From NCBI RefSeq assembly GCF_041438805.1, contig NZ_CP109190.1, positions 2,232,001 through 2,296,000 on the forward strand: a stretch of 64,000 nucleotides of DNA, given 5' to 3'. The DNA comes from Streptomyces sp. NBC_01707 (lineage in GTDB: Bacteria > Actinomycetota > Actinomycetes > Streptomycetales > Streptomycetaceae). Made by a program: the position numbers and the translations under genes. Below the pieces are notes generated by a model. It was not told where the DNA came from. It did no database searches and was given only the letters and a program-made list of their open reading frames with translations. Shown piece after piece: positions 16,700-25,962 of this stretch; position 1 is the stretch's first letter, and the number at the start of each line of letters is the position of its first letter.

Positions 16700-18256
16700 G
16701 TGGTAATCCGGGAAGTTGCCGGGGAGTCGCTCCCCTGCCGGGCCGTCCGTCACCGCCCGGACCAGCAGTTCACCGCCCACGAAGGCGCCGCGCCAGGACG
16801 CGCCGAAGCCGCCGAAGAGTTCGTCCCGGTCGCCTCGGGAGCGGGGGGTGCCGTGACCGGTCTTGAACGCGCGGATCTGGGGGGCCAGGCGCTCGTACGT
16901 TGCCGGGTCGTCGGTCGAGAGCGTGGCGACCAGGGCGCCGTTCGAGGCGTTCATGGCGGCCAGGAGTTCCGCCTCCGTGTCGACGAGGACGATCGTGTCG
17001 ACCGGGCCGAAGGGTTCCGCGTGGTGGAGCGGGGAGGACGGGGGCGGGTTGAGGAGTGTGACCGGGTGGAGGTACGCGCTGGTGTCCTGGCCCGGGAGGA
17101 AGTGTGCGTCGGCCGTCGACCCTCGGTGGAGGGGGATCGCGCCCCGGTCGATGGCCTCCGTCACCTGATCGGCCAGTTCCTTGGCCTTCGCCGCGTTGAT
17201 CAGCGGGCCGAAGTCCAGGGTGGGGAGGGGGTCCGCCGGGTCCGCCACCGCCAGGGGGTGGCCGGTGCGCAGTGAGCGGACGGCGGGGAGGTAGGCCGAC
17301 AGGAACGCGTCGAACGCGCTGCGCTGGACGACGAAGCGGGGGTACGCGGTGCACCGCTGCTTGCCGTAGTCGAAGAGCTTCGGGATGACGGCGGTCAGCG
17401 ACGGCCAGTCCGTGAAGTTCCAGATGCCCCAGGTGTTGAGGCCTTCCTGTTCGAGGATGTGCCGTTTGCCGAGGTCGGCGACTTCGGTGGCGATACGGGC
17501 CCCGGTGTCCCGGCCGCCGACGAAGGAGACGCAGCCGATCTCGCGCGAGCGGACGAGAGGCGCGGAGAGTTCGCTTCCGCTGCCGCTGAGGAGGGTGAGT
17601 GGGATGCCCTCGCGGGCGGCGAGGGCGCAGGCCAGGGTGAGGCAGGCGACCCCGCCGTCGGTCGGGGTCTTGGCGATGACCGCGTTGCCGGCCAGGGCCT
17701 GTACGAGCATCGCGTGGACCAGCACGGACATGGGGTAGTTCCAGCTGGCGATGTTCGAGACCGGGCCGGGGAGCGGGGTGCGGTCGGCCAGGAGGCGGTC
17801 GATGTTGTCGACGTACCAGCGGACACCGTCGATCGCGCGGTCCACGTCCGCCTGGGCGAGGCGCCAGGGTTTGCCGATCTCCCAGACGAGGAGGAGGGCG
17901 AGGAGTTCCCGGTGCTCGGTGAGCGAGTCGAGGGTGGCGGATACGCGGGCGCTGCGCTCGGCGAGCGGGATGTGACGCCAGGCGCGGTGCTGGTCGAGGG
18001 AGGCCCGGACCGCCTGTTGGGCGGTCGCGGCGTCCAGGCGGGGCGGGCCGGCGATGGGGGTGCCGTCGACGGGGCTGTTGGCGGTGAGGGCGCGTCCGTC
18101 CTGTTGCCAGGACGCTGCCCAGAGGTTGAGGACCCGGTCGGCCTGGAATGCCTCGGGGGCGATGGTGAGGCAGCGTTGCCAGGCGTCCGACCAGGCTGTG
18201 CCTGGTTTGAGGGTGCGGGTGGGGGCGTCGGCGCTGATGGGGCGGGTCGGTGCCAT
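16688..18256 (-). CDS. Aldehyde dehydrogenase family protein
   Basis: The 522-residue protein shows the NAD(P)-dependent aldehyde dehydrogenase fold: VSNIASWNYPMSVLVHAMLV (proline/asparagine block), GNAVIAKTPTDGG, VSFVGGRDTGARIA, a catalytic Glu in ILEQEGLNTWG and a nucleophile Cys in GKQRCTAYPRF. The glycine motif and PFGPVDTIVLVDTEAEL near the end are intact. The C-terminal half diverges from common betaine/succinate-semialdehyde enzymes, so substrate is unknown. The ATG at 18254-18256 follows GGAGA. Its closeness to sucCD is a hint, not proof, of a role in CoA/acid metabolism; a terminator lies between them. Confidence 0.85.
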   Translation of the reverse strand: MAPTRPISADAPTRTLKPGTAWSDAWQRCLTIAPEAFQADRVLNLWAASWQQDGRALTANSPVDGTPIAGPPRLDAATAQQAVRASLDQHRAWRHIPLAERSARVSATLDSLTEHRELLALLLVWEIGKPWRLAQADVDRAIDGVRWYVDNIDRLLADRTPLPGPVSNIASWNYPMSVLVHAMLVQALAGNAVIAKTPTDGGVACLTLACALAAREGIPLTLLSGSGSELSAPLVRSREIGCVSFVGGRDTGARIATEVADLGKRHILEQEGLNTWGIWNFTDWPSLTAVIPKLFDYGKQRCTAYPRFVVQRSAFDAFLSAYLPAVRSLRTGHPLAVADPADPLPTLDFGPLINAAKAKELADQVTEAIDRGAIPLHRGSTADAHFLPGQDTSAYLHPVTLLNPPPSSPLHHAEPFGPVDTIVLVDTEAELLAAMNASNGALVATLSTDDPATYERLAPQIRAFKTGHGTPRSRGDRDELFGGFGASWRGAFVGGELLVRAVTDGPAGERLPGNFPDYHLMP

Positions 18257-18475
18257 GGAAGTCTCCGCTCTCGGTGCACAGTCGGGGCGGGAGGTGGGAC
18301 GGCTCGCTCCTACCGGACGGTAGTGAAGTCGGCACGGGGAGGGCAGGGGTGTTGCCTCAGTGGTGAGCGACGTCACGCGGTTGCGGCTGAGGATCGGGAG
18401 CGGGGTGCGGGGCGGGTGCCGTGAGGGCGGGGGTGGGACGCCTGAGGCGGGCTTTTCCCCGAGCCGCCCCTTCCT

Positions 18476-18528
18476 GGAACCGGGGCCCCGCCCCGGGCCC
18501 CGGTTCCTCGATCGCCGGACGGGCTGAA
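18476..18528 (-). terminator. sucCD terminator with an interspersed-repeat tail
   Basis: A perfect 13-bp stem (GGAACCGGGGCCC at 18476-18488, complement at 18495-18507) with a 6-base loop lies just past the sucD stop. The adjacent bases 18506-18528 (CTCGATCGCCGGACGGGCTG) recur at 40216 and, inverted, at 40311, so this is one of a dispersed intergenic repeat family. Confidence 0.8.
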
Positions 18529-18537
18529 ACTGTCCGA

Positions 18538-19443
18538 CTAGCTGCGTGTGTCCGACGGGTCGGGTATCCCCAGCTTCTGCCGTACCAGCCTGGCCGTCTC
18601 CGTCGGTGTGGCGCCGACCGGTACCCCTGCCGCTTCCAGTGCCTTCTGTTTTGCCTCCGCCGTGCCCGACGAGCCCGAGACGATGGCACCCGCGTGCCCC
18701 ATCGTCTTGCCCTCGGGGGCCGTGAAGCCCGCGATGTAGCCGATCACCGGCTTGGTGATGTGCTGCGTGATGTACGCCGCCGCTCGTTCTTCCGCGTCAC
18801 CGCCGATCTCGCCGATGAGGACGATGAGTTCCGTGTCGGGGTCGTTCTCGAACGCTGTCAGGCAGTCGATGTGCGTGGTGCCGATGACCGGGTCGCCGCC
18901 GATGCCCACTGCCGATGTGAAGCCGATGTCGCGCAGTTCGTGCATCAGTTGGTACGTCAGCGTGCCCGACTTCGAGACCAGGCCGATCCGCCCCGGGCCG
19001 GGCGCGATGTCGGCCGGGATGATGCCCGCGTTGGACTGACCGGGGGTGATCACGCCGGGGCAGTTGGGGCCGATGATGCGGGTGCCGCGGGTACGGGCGT
19101 GGGCGTGGAAGGCCACCGCGTCGTGGACCGGGATGCCTTCGGTGATGACCACCGCCAGGCCTATGCCCGCGTCGGCCGCTTCGATGACGGCCGACTTGAC
19201 GAAGGGGGGCGGGACGAAGACCACCGTGACGTCCGCTCCGGTGGCGTCCATGCCTTCGCGCACGGAGCCGAAGACGGGGATCTCGGTGCCGTCGAGGTCG
19301 ACCTTGAGGCCCGCCTTGCGCGGGTTGACGCCCCCTACGATCCGGGTGCCCGCCGCGAGCATCCTGCGGGTGTGCTTCATGCCCTCGGCCCCGGTCATCC
19401 CCTGGACGAGGACCTTGCTCTCCTTGGTGAGAAATATGGCCAT
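18538..19443 (-). CDS. sucD: Succinyl-CoA ligase (ADP-forming) alpha subunit
   Basis: The 301-residue protein has the CoA-binding Rossmann domain ([27 protein letters not shown]), the [14 protein letters not shown] block, and the ligase domain with the active-site His250 in [11 protein letters not shown] that is phosphorylated in catalysis. Length is usual for SucD. It lies 11 bases after sucC on the same strand. It is probably a second, dedicated SucCD pair rather than the TCA-cycle copy, since it is divergently linked to oxalate genes, where it could supply succinyl-CoA to the CoA-transferase. That role is inferred. Confidence 0.9.
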   Translation of the reverse strand: MAIFLTKESKVLVQGMTGAEGMKHTRRMLAAGTRIVGGVNPRKAGLKVDLDGTEIPVFGSVREGMDATGADVTVVFVPPPFVKSAVIEAADAGIGLAVVITEGIPVHDAVAFHAHARTRGTRIIGPNCPGVITPGQSNAGIIPADIAPGPGRIGLVSKSGTLTYQLMHELRDIGFTSAVGIGGDPVIGTTHIDCLTAFENDPDTELIVLIGEIGGDAEERAAAYITQHITKPVIGYIAGFTAPEGKTMGHAGAIVSGSSGTAEAKQKALEAAGVPVGATPTETARLVRQKLGIPDPSDTRS

Positions 19444-19454
19444 GTCCGGTCTCC

Positions 19455-20588
19455 TTAGGCTGCGTCGGCCAGTTGGGCTGCTCGGCGCGCGGCGCCGTCC
19501 ATCGTGGTGGCCTGCTCGACCAGCGGGTGCGCGTGTGCGTCGAGGATCGCGCGGCCACGGGCGGCGTTGTTGCCGTCGAGGCGGACGACGAGGGGTTTGG
19601 TCAGGCGTACTGACCGCAAGGCCTGGACGATGCCGCCGGCGACCGCGTCGCAGGAGGTGATGCCTCCGAAGACGTTGACGAACACCGACTTGACCGCCGG
19701 GTCGGAGAGGATGACGGAGAGGCCGTCGGCCATGATGCCTGCCGAGGCGCCGCCGCCGATGTCGAGGAAGTTGGCAGGGCGGGCGCCGCAGCCGGCGACG
19801 ACGTCGAGGGTGGACATGACCAGTCCGGCGCCGTTGCCGATGATGCCGACCTCACCGTCGAGCTTGACGTAGTTGAGGCCCTTGGCCGCGGCCGCTGCCT
19901 CCAGTGGGTCGCCGTGCGGATCACCGGCCTCCGTTCCCCAACGGGACTGGCGGAACTCGGCGTTGTCGTCGATCGTCACCTTGCCGTCGAGCGCGAGGAT
20001 CCGGCCGTCCACCGTACGGACCAGGGGGTTGACCTCGACCAGCAGGGCGTCCTCCCTGGTGAGCACCTGCCACAGGCGCTGGAGCACCGGGGCGGCCTCG
20101 GGCGGTAGGGCTGCCGCTGCGGCGATCTGTGCGGCTTTGCGTTCCGTCACTCCTTCGACGGGGTCGATGGGGATGCGGGCCACTGCCTCCGGCCGGGTCG
20201 CGGCGACCTCCTCGATCTCCATGCCGCCCTCTGCGGAGGCGATGGCCAGGAAGGTGCCGGCGGTTCGGTCGAGTACGTAACTGACGTAGAACTCGGCCTC
20301 GATGTCGACGGGTTGGGCGAGCATCACCGTCCGCACCATGTGGCCTTTGATGTCCATGCCGAGGATCTGACGGGTGGTCAGTTCGGCGGCCGCCGGGTCG
20401 GCCGCGATTTTGACTCCGCCCGCCTTGCCGCGGCCGCCCGTCTTCACCTGTGCCTTGACGACGACCCGGCCACCGAGCCGGCCCGCCGCTTCCTTTGCGT
20501 CGGCCGCGCGGTCGATGACCTCGGCCTCCGGTACCGCTATGCCGTGTTCTGCGAAGAGTTGCCGTGCCTGGTGCTCGTACAGATCCAT
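19455..20588 (-). CDS. sucC: Succinyl-CoA ligase (ADP-forming) beta subunit
   Basis: The 377-residue protein starts [17 protein letters not shown] and has the ATP-grasp domain ([42 protein letters not shown]) followed by the subunit domain with [18 protein letters not shown] and [10 protein letters not shown] and [15 protein letters not shown]. All landmarks are present. The ATG at 20586-20588 is the family start; upstream in-frame codons run into the divergent operator. It is the first gene of sucCD. The palindrome 20668-20691 lies 80 bases upstream. Confidence 0.9.
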   Translation of the reverse strand: MDLYEHQARQLFAEHGIAVPEAEVIDRAADAKEAAGRLGGRVVVKAQVKTGGRGKAGGVKIAADPAAAELTTRQILGMDIKGHMVRTVMLAQPVDIEAEFYVSYVLDRTAGTFLAIASAEGGMEIEEVAATRPEAVARIPIDPVEGVTERKAAQIAAAAALPPEAAPVLQRLWQVLTREDALLVEVNPLVRTVDGRILALDGKVTIDDNAEFRQSRWGTEAGDPHGDPLEAAAAAKGLNYVKLDGEVGIIGNGAGLVMSTLDVVAGCGARPANFLDIGGGASAGIMADGLSVILSDPAVKSVFVNVFGGITSCDAVAGGIVQALRSVRLTKPLVVRLDGNNAARGRAILDAHAHPLVEQATTMDGAARRAAQLADAA

Positions 20589-20667
20589 AGCCACTCCCGA
20601 TCGTGCCGATTGTGAAAGTGCCGCTCGCCCCCTGGACACCACCCACCGGATGCGGGATAACAAGCTT

Positions 20668-20691
20668 CATACAGTATTCGTCGACTGTATG
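20668..20691. promoter_or_regulatory. Perfect operator-like palindrome between sucC and the oxalate operon
   Basis: CATACAGT, eight bases, ACTGTATG: perfect 8-base arms centred between the divergent genes sucC (start 20588) and the ThDP enzyme (start 20755). Such half sites fit GntR/FCD-type dimers. It shares TACAGTAT with the sites at 51011 and 52134 near the GntR gene at 50.3 kb. No promoter hexamers are assigned. Confidence 0.65.
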
Positions 20692-20754
20692 CAATGTACC
20701 GCGGGAGCACGGGCAATGGCTCCTGCACTCCCCTTACGAAGGGACAGGGCCGCC

Positions 20755-22437
20755 ATGCCCGAGGACAGCGAGGAGCTCATTTCCGGTGGGCACTTGGTCG
20801 CCAAAGCGCTGAGGGCCGAGGGGGTGGAACGCATCTACACCCTCTGCGGCGGCCACATCATCGACATCTACGACGGCTGCGTCGACGAGGGCATCGAAGT
20901 CGTCGACGTACGCCATGAACAGGTCGCCGCGCATGCCGCCGACGGCTACGCACGGATCACCGGCAGGCCGGGATGTGCCGTCGTCACCGCCGGACCGGGG
21001 ACGACGGACGCGGTGACGGGGGTCGCGAACGCCTTCCGCGCCGAGTCACCCATGCTGCTGATAGGCGGTCAAGGAGCGTACAGCCAACACAAGATGGGCT
21101 CGCTCCAGGACCTGCCGCACGTCGAGATGATGGCGCCCGTCTCGAAGTTCGCCGCCACCGTGCCGGACACCGCCCGCGTCGCCGACATGGTGTCCATGGC
21201 CTTCCGCGAGTGCTACCACGGGGCACCCGGGCCTTCCTTCCTGGAGATCCCGCGCGATGTGCTGGATGCCAAGGTCCCGGTGGCGAAGGCCCGGGTGCCG
21301 GAGGCCGGGCAGTACCGGGCCTCGACCCGTACGGCCGGTGACCCCGCGGCCGTCGAGAGACTCGCCGATCTCCTCGTGCACGCCGACAAGCCGGCGATCC
21401 TGCTGGGCAGTCAGGTATGGACGACCCGGGCGACGGACGACGCCGTCGAGCTCGTACGGACGCTCAATGTCCCCGCCTACATGAACGGGGCCGGGCGCGG
21501 CACACTGCCTCCCGGCGATCCGCACCACTTCCAGCTGTCGCGGCGGTACGCCTTCTCCAACGCCGATCTGATCGTGATCGTGGGTACCCCGTTCGACTTC
21601 CGGATGGGGTACGGCAAGCGGCTCTCCCCCGACGCGACCGTCGTGCAGATCGACCTCGACTACCGCACCGTCGGCAAGAACCGGGACGTCGACCTCGGGA
21701 TCGTCGGCGATGCGGGGTTGATCCTGAAGGCGGTCACGGAAGCGGCGAGCGGGCGGGTCGACGGGGGTGCGGTCAGGCGCAAGGCGTGGCTGGAGGAACT
21801 GCGTGCCGCCGAACGGACCGCGATCGAGAAGCGGCTGCCCGGTCTGAAGTCGGATGCCTCACCGATCCACCCGTACCGGCTGGTCAGCGATATCAACGAC
21901 TTCCTCACCGAGGACTCGATCTACATCGGGGACGGCGGCGACATCGTCACCTTCTCCGGTCAGGTCGTCCAGCCGAAGTCGCCCGGCCACTGGATGGACC
22001 CGGGGCCGCTGGGCACGCTCGGCGTCGGGGTGCCGTTCGTGCTGGCGGCGAAGCAGGCCCGGCCCGACAAGGAGGTCGTGGCGCTCTTCGGTGACGGCGC
22101 GTTCTCCCTGACCGGATGGGACTTCGAGACGCTGGTCCGCTACAACCTCCCGTTCGTCGGGATCGTCGGCAACAACTCATCGATGAACCAGATCCGTTAC
22201 GGCCAGAAGGCGAAGTACGGCGACGAACGCGAACGGGTCGGCAACACCCTGGGCGACGTCCACTACGACAAGTTCGCCCAGATGCTGGGCGGCTACGGCG
22301 AGGAGGTCCGCGACCCCGCCGACATCGCACCGGCACTGCGGCGGGCCCGGGAGTCCGGGCTCCCGTCGCTGATCAACGTCTGGGTCGACCCCGACGCGTA
22401 CGCCCCCGGAACCATGAACCAGACCATGTACAAGTAG
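20755..22437 (+). CDS. ThDP-dependent enzyme, probable oxalyl-CoA decarboxylase
   Basis: The 560-residue protein has all three ThDP-enzyme domains: the N-terminal PYR domain with the cofactor-activating Glu55 ([18 protein letters not shown]), a middle domain, and the PP domain with [15 protein letters not shown] from residue 446 and the NNSSMNQ metal-binding end. By sequence alone it reads like an acetolactate synthase-type or 2-hydroxyacyl-CoA lyase enzyme. The oxalyl-CoA decarboxylase call (oxalyl-CoA to formyl-CoA plus CO2) rests on the next gene being a clear formyl-CoA:oxalate CoA-transferase. The length of about 560 fits. The ATG at 20755 follows GAAGGGA; one upstream ATG (20716) is possible. 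Confidence 0.65.
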   Translation: MPEDSEELISGGHLVAKALRAEGVERIYTLCGGHIIDIYDGCVDEGIEVVDVRHEQVAAHAADGYARITGRPGCAVVTAGPGTTDAVTGVANAFRAESPMLLIGGQGAYSQHKMGSLQDLPHVEMMAPVSKFAATVPDTARVADMVSMAFRECYHGAPGPSFLEIPRDVLDAKVPVAKARVPEAGQYRASTRTAGDPAAVERLADLLVHADKPAILLGSQVWTTRATDDAVELVRTLNVPAYMNGAGRGTLPPGDPHHFQLSRRYAFSNADLIVIVGTPFDFRMGYGKRLSPDATVVQIDLDYRTVGKNRDVDLGIVGDAGLILKAVTEAASGRVDGGAVRRKAWLEELRAAERTAIEKRLPGLKSDASPIHPYRLVSDINDFLTEDSIYIGDGGDIVTFSGQVVQPKSPGHWMDPGPLGTLGVGVPFVLAAKQARPDKEVVALFGDGAFSLTGWDFETLVRYNLPFVGIVGNNSSMNQIRYGQKAKYGDERERVGNTLGDVHYDKFAQMLGGYGEEVRDPADIAPALRRARESGLPSLINVWVDPDAYAPGTMNQTMYK

Positions 22438-22454
22438 CAGAGGAGCCATTGGGC

Positions 22455-23684
22455 ATGACCAAAGCTCTTGAGGGCGTGCGCGTCCTCGACATGACACACG
22501 TACAGTCCGGACCCTCCGCCACCCAGCTGCTCGCCTGGCTCGGCGCCGACGTGGTGAAACTCGAGGCGCCGAGCGGCGACATCACCCGCAAACAGCTGCG
22601 CGATCTGCCCGATGTCGACTCCCTCTATTTCACGATGCTCAACTGCAACAAGCGGAGCATCACCCTCAACACGAAGAGCGAGCGCGGCAAGGAGATCCTC
22701 ACCGAACTGATCCGCCGCTCGGATGTGATGGTGGAGAACTTCGGGCCCGGCGCCGTCGACCGGATGGGGTTCACCTGGGAGCGGATCCAGGAGATCAACC
22801 CGCGGATCGTGTACGCCTCGATCAAGGGATTCGGTGAGGGTCCGTACACCAATTTCAAGGCGTACGAGGTCGTCGCCCAGGCCATGGGCGGCTCGATGTC
22901 CACCACCGGCTTCGAGGACGGTCCGCCGCTCGCGACCGGCGCGCAGATCGGCGACTCCGGAACCGGCATCCACGCGGTCGCGGGCATTCTGGCCGCGCTG
23001 TTCCAGCGGGAGAACACCGGGCGCGGTCAGCGCGTCAACGTCGCCATGCAGCATGCGGTGCTCAACCTGTGCCGGGTGAAACTCCGTGACCAGCAGAGGC
23101 TGGAACACGGTCCGTTGGCGGAGTATCCGAACGAGGACTTCGGCGACGAGGTGCCGCGCAGTGGCAACGCGAGCGGCGGCGGGCAGCCCGGATGGGCGGT
23201 GAAGTGCGCGCCCGGCGGGCCCAACGACTACGTGTACGTGATCGTGCAGCCGGTCGGCTGGCAGCCGCTCGCCTCGCTCATCGGGCGTCCGGAGCTGGTG
23301 GACGATCCCGAGTGGGCGACGCCCGAGGCCCGCCTGCCCAAGCTCGACAAGATGTTCCAGCTCATCGAGGAGTGGTCCGCGACGCTCCCCAAGTGGGAGG
23401 TGCTGGAGCGGCTGAACGCGCACAACATCCCGTGCGGCCCGATCCTCTCCACCCAGGAGATCATCGCGGACGAGTCCCTGGTCACCAACGAGATGGTCGT
23501 CCAGGTGGAGCACCCGGAGCGCGGCACGTTCACCACCGTCGGCTCCCCCCTGAAGCTGTCCGACTCCCCGGTGGATGTCGTGACTTCGCCGTTGCTCGGC
23601 GAGCACAACGAAGAGGTGTACGTCGGCGAGCTGGGCCTCGGCGACGAGGAACTGCGGCTGCTGAAGACGAACGGAGTCATCTGA
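22455..23684 (+). CDS. frc: Formyl-CoA:oxalate CoA-transferase
   Basis: The 409-residue family III CoA-transferase moves CoA from formyl-CoA to oxalate, giving oxalyl-CoA and formate. It strongly resembles Oxalobacter Frc: [10 protein letters not shown] with the conserved Gln17, [34 protein letters not shown], the catalytic Asp167 in GAQIGDSG (Asp169 in the model enzyme), [17 protein letters not shown] and the glycine loop GGGQPG near 241. It lies 17 bases after the ThDP gene, with AGGAG before the ATG, and 2 bases before the CoA synthetase. The body is about 20 residues shorter than the model enzyme in the loop ahead of the glycine-rich segment. Confidence 0.9.
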   Translation: MTKALEGVRVLDMTHVQSGPSATQLLAWLGADVVKLEAPSGDITRKQLRDLPDVDSLYFTMLNCNKRSITLNTKSERGKEILTELIRRSDVMVENFGPGAVDRMGFTWERIQEINPRIVYASIKGFGEGPYTNFKAYEVVAQAMGGSMSTTGFEDGPPLATGAQIGDSGTGIHAVAGILAALFQRENTGRGQRVNVAMQHAVLNLCRVKLRDQQRLEHGPLAEYPNEDFGDEVPRSGNASGGGQPGWAVKCAPGGPNDYVYVIVQPVGWQPLASLIGRPELVDDPEWATPEARLPKLDKMFQLIEEWSATLPKWEVLERLNAHNIPCGPILSTQEIIADESLVTNEMVVQVEHPERGTFTTVGSPLKLSDSPVDVVTSPLLGEHNEEVYVGELGLGDEELRLLKTNGVI

Positions 23685-23686
23685 AC

Positions 23687-25834
23687 ATGGTGGAATCACA
23701 GGACCGCGAGACCGTACGGGCGTTGCTCGACTCCGTCCGGGCCGCCGGACGCAGTGCGCTCACCGCGCCCGAGGGCAAGATCGTCGCCGATGCGTACGGG
23801 ATCGCCGTGCCGGGTGAGGAGTTGGCACGGGACGTCGATGAGGCGGTGAACTTCGCGAACGGGCTCGGCGGGCCGGTCGTACTGAAGATCGTCTCCCCCG
23901 ATGTGCTGCACAAGACGGATGCCGGCGGTGTCGTCGTCGGGGTGGAGGGCAGCGCCGAGGTGCGCGCCGCGTTCCATCGCATCATCGAGAACGTGCGGGC
24001 GTACGCGCCCGACGCGCGGATCGAGGGTGTTCAGGTGCAGCAGTTGGTGCCGCCCGGCCAGGAGGTCATCGTCGGCGCGGTCACCGACCCGACGTTCGGG
24101 AAGGTCGTGGCCTTCGGGCTCGGCGGTGTGCTGGTGGAGGTCCTCAAGGACATCACCTTCCGCCTGGCCCCGGTCAGCGCGGACGAGTCGCTGTCGATGC
24201 TCGACTCGATCGGCGCCGCCGAGATCCTGCGCGGTGTTCGGGGTGCGGCACCGGTGGACCGCCAGGCCCTGGCGGAGCAGATCCGGCGGGTCTCCCAACT
24301 CGTCACGGACTTCCCGGAGATCGCGGAGGTCGACCTCAATCCGGTCATCGCCGCGCCGGACGGTGCGATCGCGGCCGACATCCGGATCCTGCTGTCGACG
24401 GAGACGGTCAAGCCCCGGCGTACCTACCCGCGCGAGGAGATCCTCGCTTCGATGCGCCGGCTGATGGAGCCGCGCTCGGTCGCCGTGATCGGCGCCTCCA
24501 ACGAGGAGGGCAAGATCGGCAATTCGGTGATGCGCAACCTCATCGACGGCGGCTTCTCCGGGGAGATCCACCCGGTGAACCCCCGGGCTGATGACATTTT
24601 GGGCCGCAAGGCATACAAGAGCGTCACGGACGTACCCGGTGATGTGGATGTGGCGGTCTTCGCGATCCCCGCCAGGTTCGTGGCATCGGCGCTGGAAGAG
24701 GTGGGGCGCAAGGGGATACCCAATGCGGTCCTCATCCCTTCCGGATTCGCCGAGACCGGTGAACAGGCCCTGCAGGACGAGATCGTGGCGATCGGCGAAC
24801 GGTACGGCGTACGGCTGCTCGGGCCGAACATCTACGGCTACTACTCGACGTGGCAGGACCTCTGCGCCACCTTCTGCACCCCGTACGACGTGAAGGGCGG
24901 GGTGGCCCTGACCTCGCAGTCCGGTGGTATCGGCATGGCGATCCTCGGCTTCGCCCGTTCGACGAAGACCGGTGTGTCGGCGATCGTCGGGCTCGGCAAC
25001 AAGTCCGACATCGACGAGGACGACCTGCTGACCTGGTTCGGCGAGGACCCGAACACCCAGTGCATCGCGATGCACCTGGAGGACCTCAAGGACGGGCGCG
25101 CGTTCGTCGAGGCCGCGCGCGCGACCGTGCCGAAGAAGCCGATCGTGGTGCTGAAGGCAGGCCGTACCAGCGCCGGCGCGAAGGCAGCGGGTTCGCACAC
25201 CGGGGCACTCGCCGGCGACGACGCCGTGTACGACGACATCCTGCGCCAGGCGGGGGTGATCAGGGCGCCGGGGCTGAACGACATGCTGGAGTACGCGCGG
25301 GCGTTGCCCGTGCTGCCGACGCCCAAGGGCGACAACGTGGTCATCATCACGGGGGCGGGCGGCTCGGGCGTTCTGCTGTCGGACGCGATCGTCGACAACG
25401 GGCTCTCCCTCATGGAGATTCCGCCGGATCTGGACGCGGCGTTCAAGGCGTTCATTCCGCCGTTCGGTGCGGCCGGCAACCCGATCGACATCACGGGCGG
25501 CGAGCCGCCGTCCACGTACGAGGCGACGATCCGCCTCGGTATGGAGGACCCCCGCATCCATGCGCTGGTCCTCGGCTACTGGCACACGATCGTCACTCCC
25601 CCGATGGTCTTCGCCGAGCTGACCGCGCGGGTGATCGCGGAATTCCGCGAGCGCGGGATCGAGAAGCCCGTGGTGGCGTCGCTGGCCGGCGACACGGAGG
25701 TGGAGGAGGCGTGCCAGTACCTCTTCGAGCACGGTGTCGTGGCGTACCCGTACACGACGGAGCAGCCGGTGGCCGTACTGGGCGCCAAGTACCGATGGGC
25801 CCGTGCTGCCGGGCTGTTGGACGGTGATCGATGA
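23687..25834 (+). CDS. ADP-forming acyl-CoA synthetase (beta-alpha fusion)
   Basis: The 715-residue protein has an ATP-grasp (beta) part first (residues about 15-230: VLKIVSPDVLHKTDAGGVVV, VEVLKDITFRLAPV, EVDLNPVI). A CoA-binding (alpha) part follows (about 260-700: RSVAVIGASNEEGKIGNSVM, LLGPNIYGYYS, LTSQSGGIGMAILGFA) with the active-site His504 in GSHTGALAG. Such enzymes link acetate or another acid with CoA, reversibly, with ATP/ADP. Its place in the oxalate operon suggests it makes acetyl-, formyl- or oxalyl-CoA to prime the transferase. It starts at the ATG 2 bases after the frc stop. Confidence 0.85.
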   Translation: MVESQDRETVRALLDSVRAAGRSALTAPEGKIVADAYGIAVPGEELARDVDEAVNFANGLGGPVVLKIVSPDVLHKTDAGGVVVGVEGSAEVRAAFHRIIENVRAYAPDARIEGVQVQQLVPPGQEVIVGAVTDPTFGKVVAFGLGGVLVEVLKDITFRLAPVSADESLSMLDSIGAAEILRGVRGAAPVDRQALAEQIRRVSQLVTDFPEIAEVDLNPVIAAPDGAIAADIRILLSTETVKPRRTYPREEILASMRRLMEPRSVAVIGASNEEGKIGNSVMRNLIDGGFSGEIHPVNPRADDILGRKAYKSVTDVPGDVDVAVFAIPARFVASALEEVGRKGIPNAVLIPSGFAETGEQALQDEIVAIGERYGVRLLGPNIYGYYSTWQDLCATFCTPYDVKGGVALTSQSGGIGMAILGFARSTKTGVSAIVGLGNKSDIDEDDLLTWFGEDPNTQCIAMHLEDLKDGRAFVEAARATVPKKPIVVLKAGRTSAGAKAAGSHTGALAGDDAVYDDILRQAGVIRAPGLNDMLEYARALPVLPTPKGDNVVIITGAGGSGVLLSDAIVDNGLSLMEIPPDLDAAFKAFIPPFGAAGNPIDITGGEPPSTYEATIRLGMEDPRIHALVLGYWHTIVTPPMVFAELTARVIAEFRERGIEKPVVASLAGDTEVEEACQYLFEHGVVAYPYTTEQPVAVLGAKYRWARAAGLLDGDR

Positions 25835-25858
25835 CCTGAGTGCGAGAGCTCGAACCAC

Positions 25859-25892
25859 GGGGTCTGCGGCGAACCGCTCGGCCGCAGACCCC
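25859..25892 (+). terminator. Hairpin between the CoA synthetase and transporter genes
   Basis: Arms GGGGTCTGCGGC and its complement form a perfect 12-bp stem with a 10-base loop within the 128-base gap. It could end the enzyme transcript or tune transporter expression. Confidence 0.7.
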
Positions 25893-25962
25893 GGGCGACG
25901 CGAAGTGGGAAAGGGCAGGGGGCGCTGGCCAGACTTCTTCCACGCAAGGGGTTCGATCGATC

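Noticed and set aside
20755..22437. Calling the ThDP enzyme a plain acetolactate synthase for branched-chain amino acids
   Set aside because: It has no small-subunit partner gene next to it, and the next gene is a clear formyl-CoA:oxalate CoA-transferase, so an oxalyl-CoA role fits better. Sequence alone does not settle it.
23696..25858. 720-codon frame antisense to the acyl-CoA synthetase
   Set aside because: It is a shadow of GC-rich codon bias; the sense protein is complete with its active-site His.
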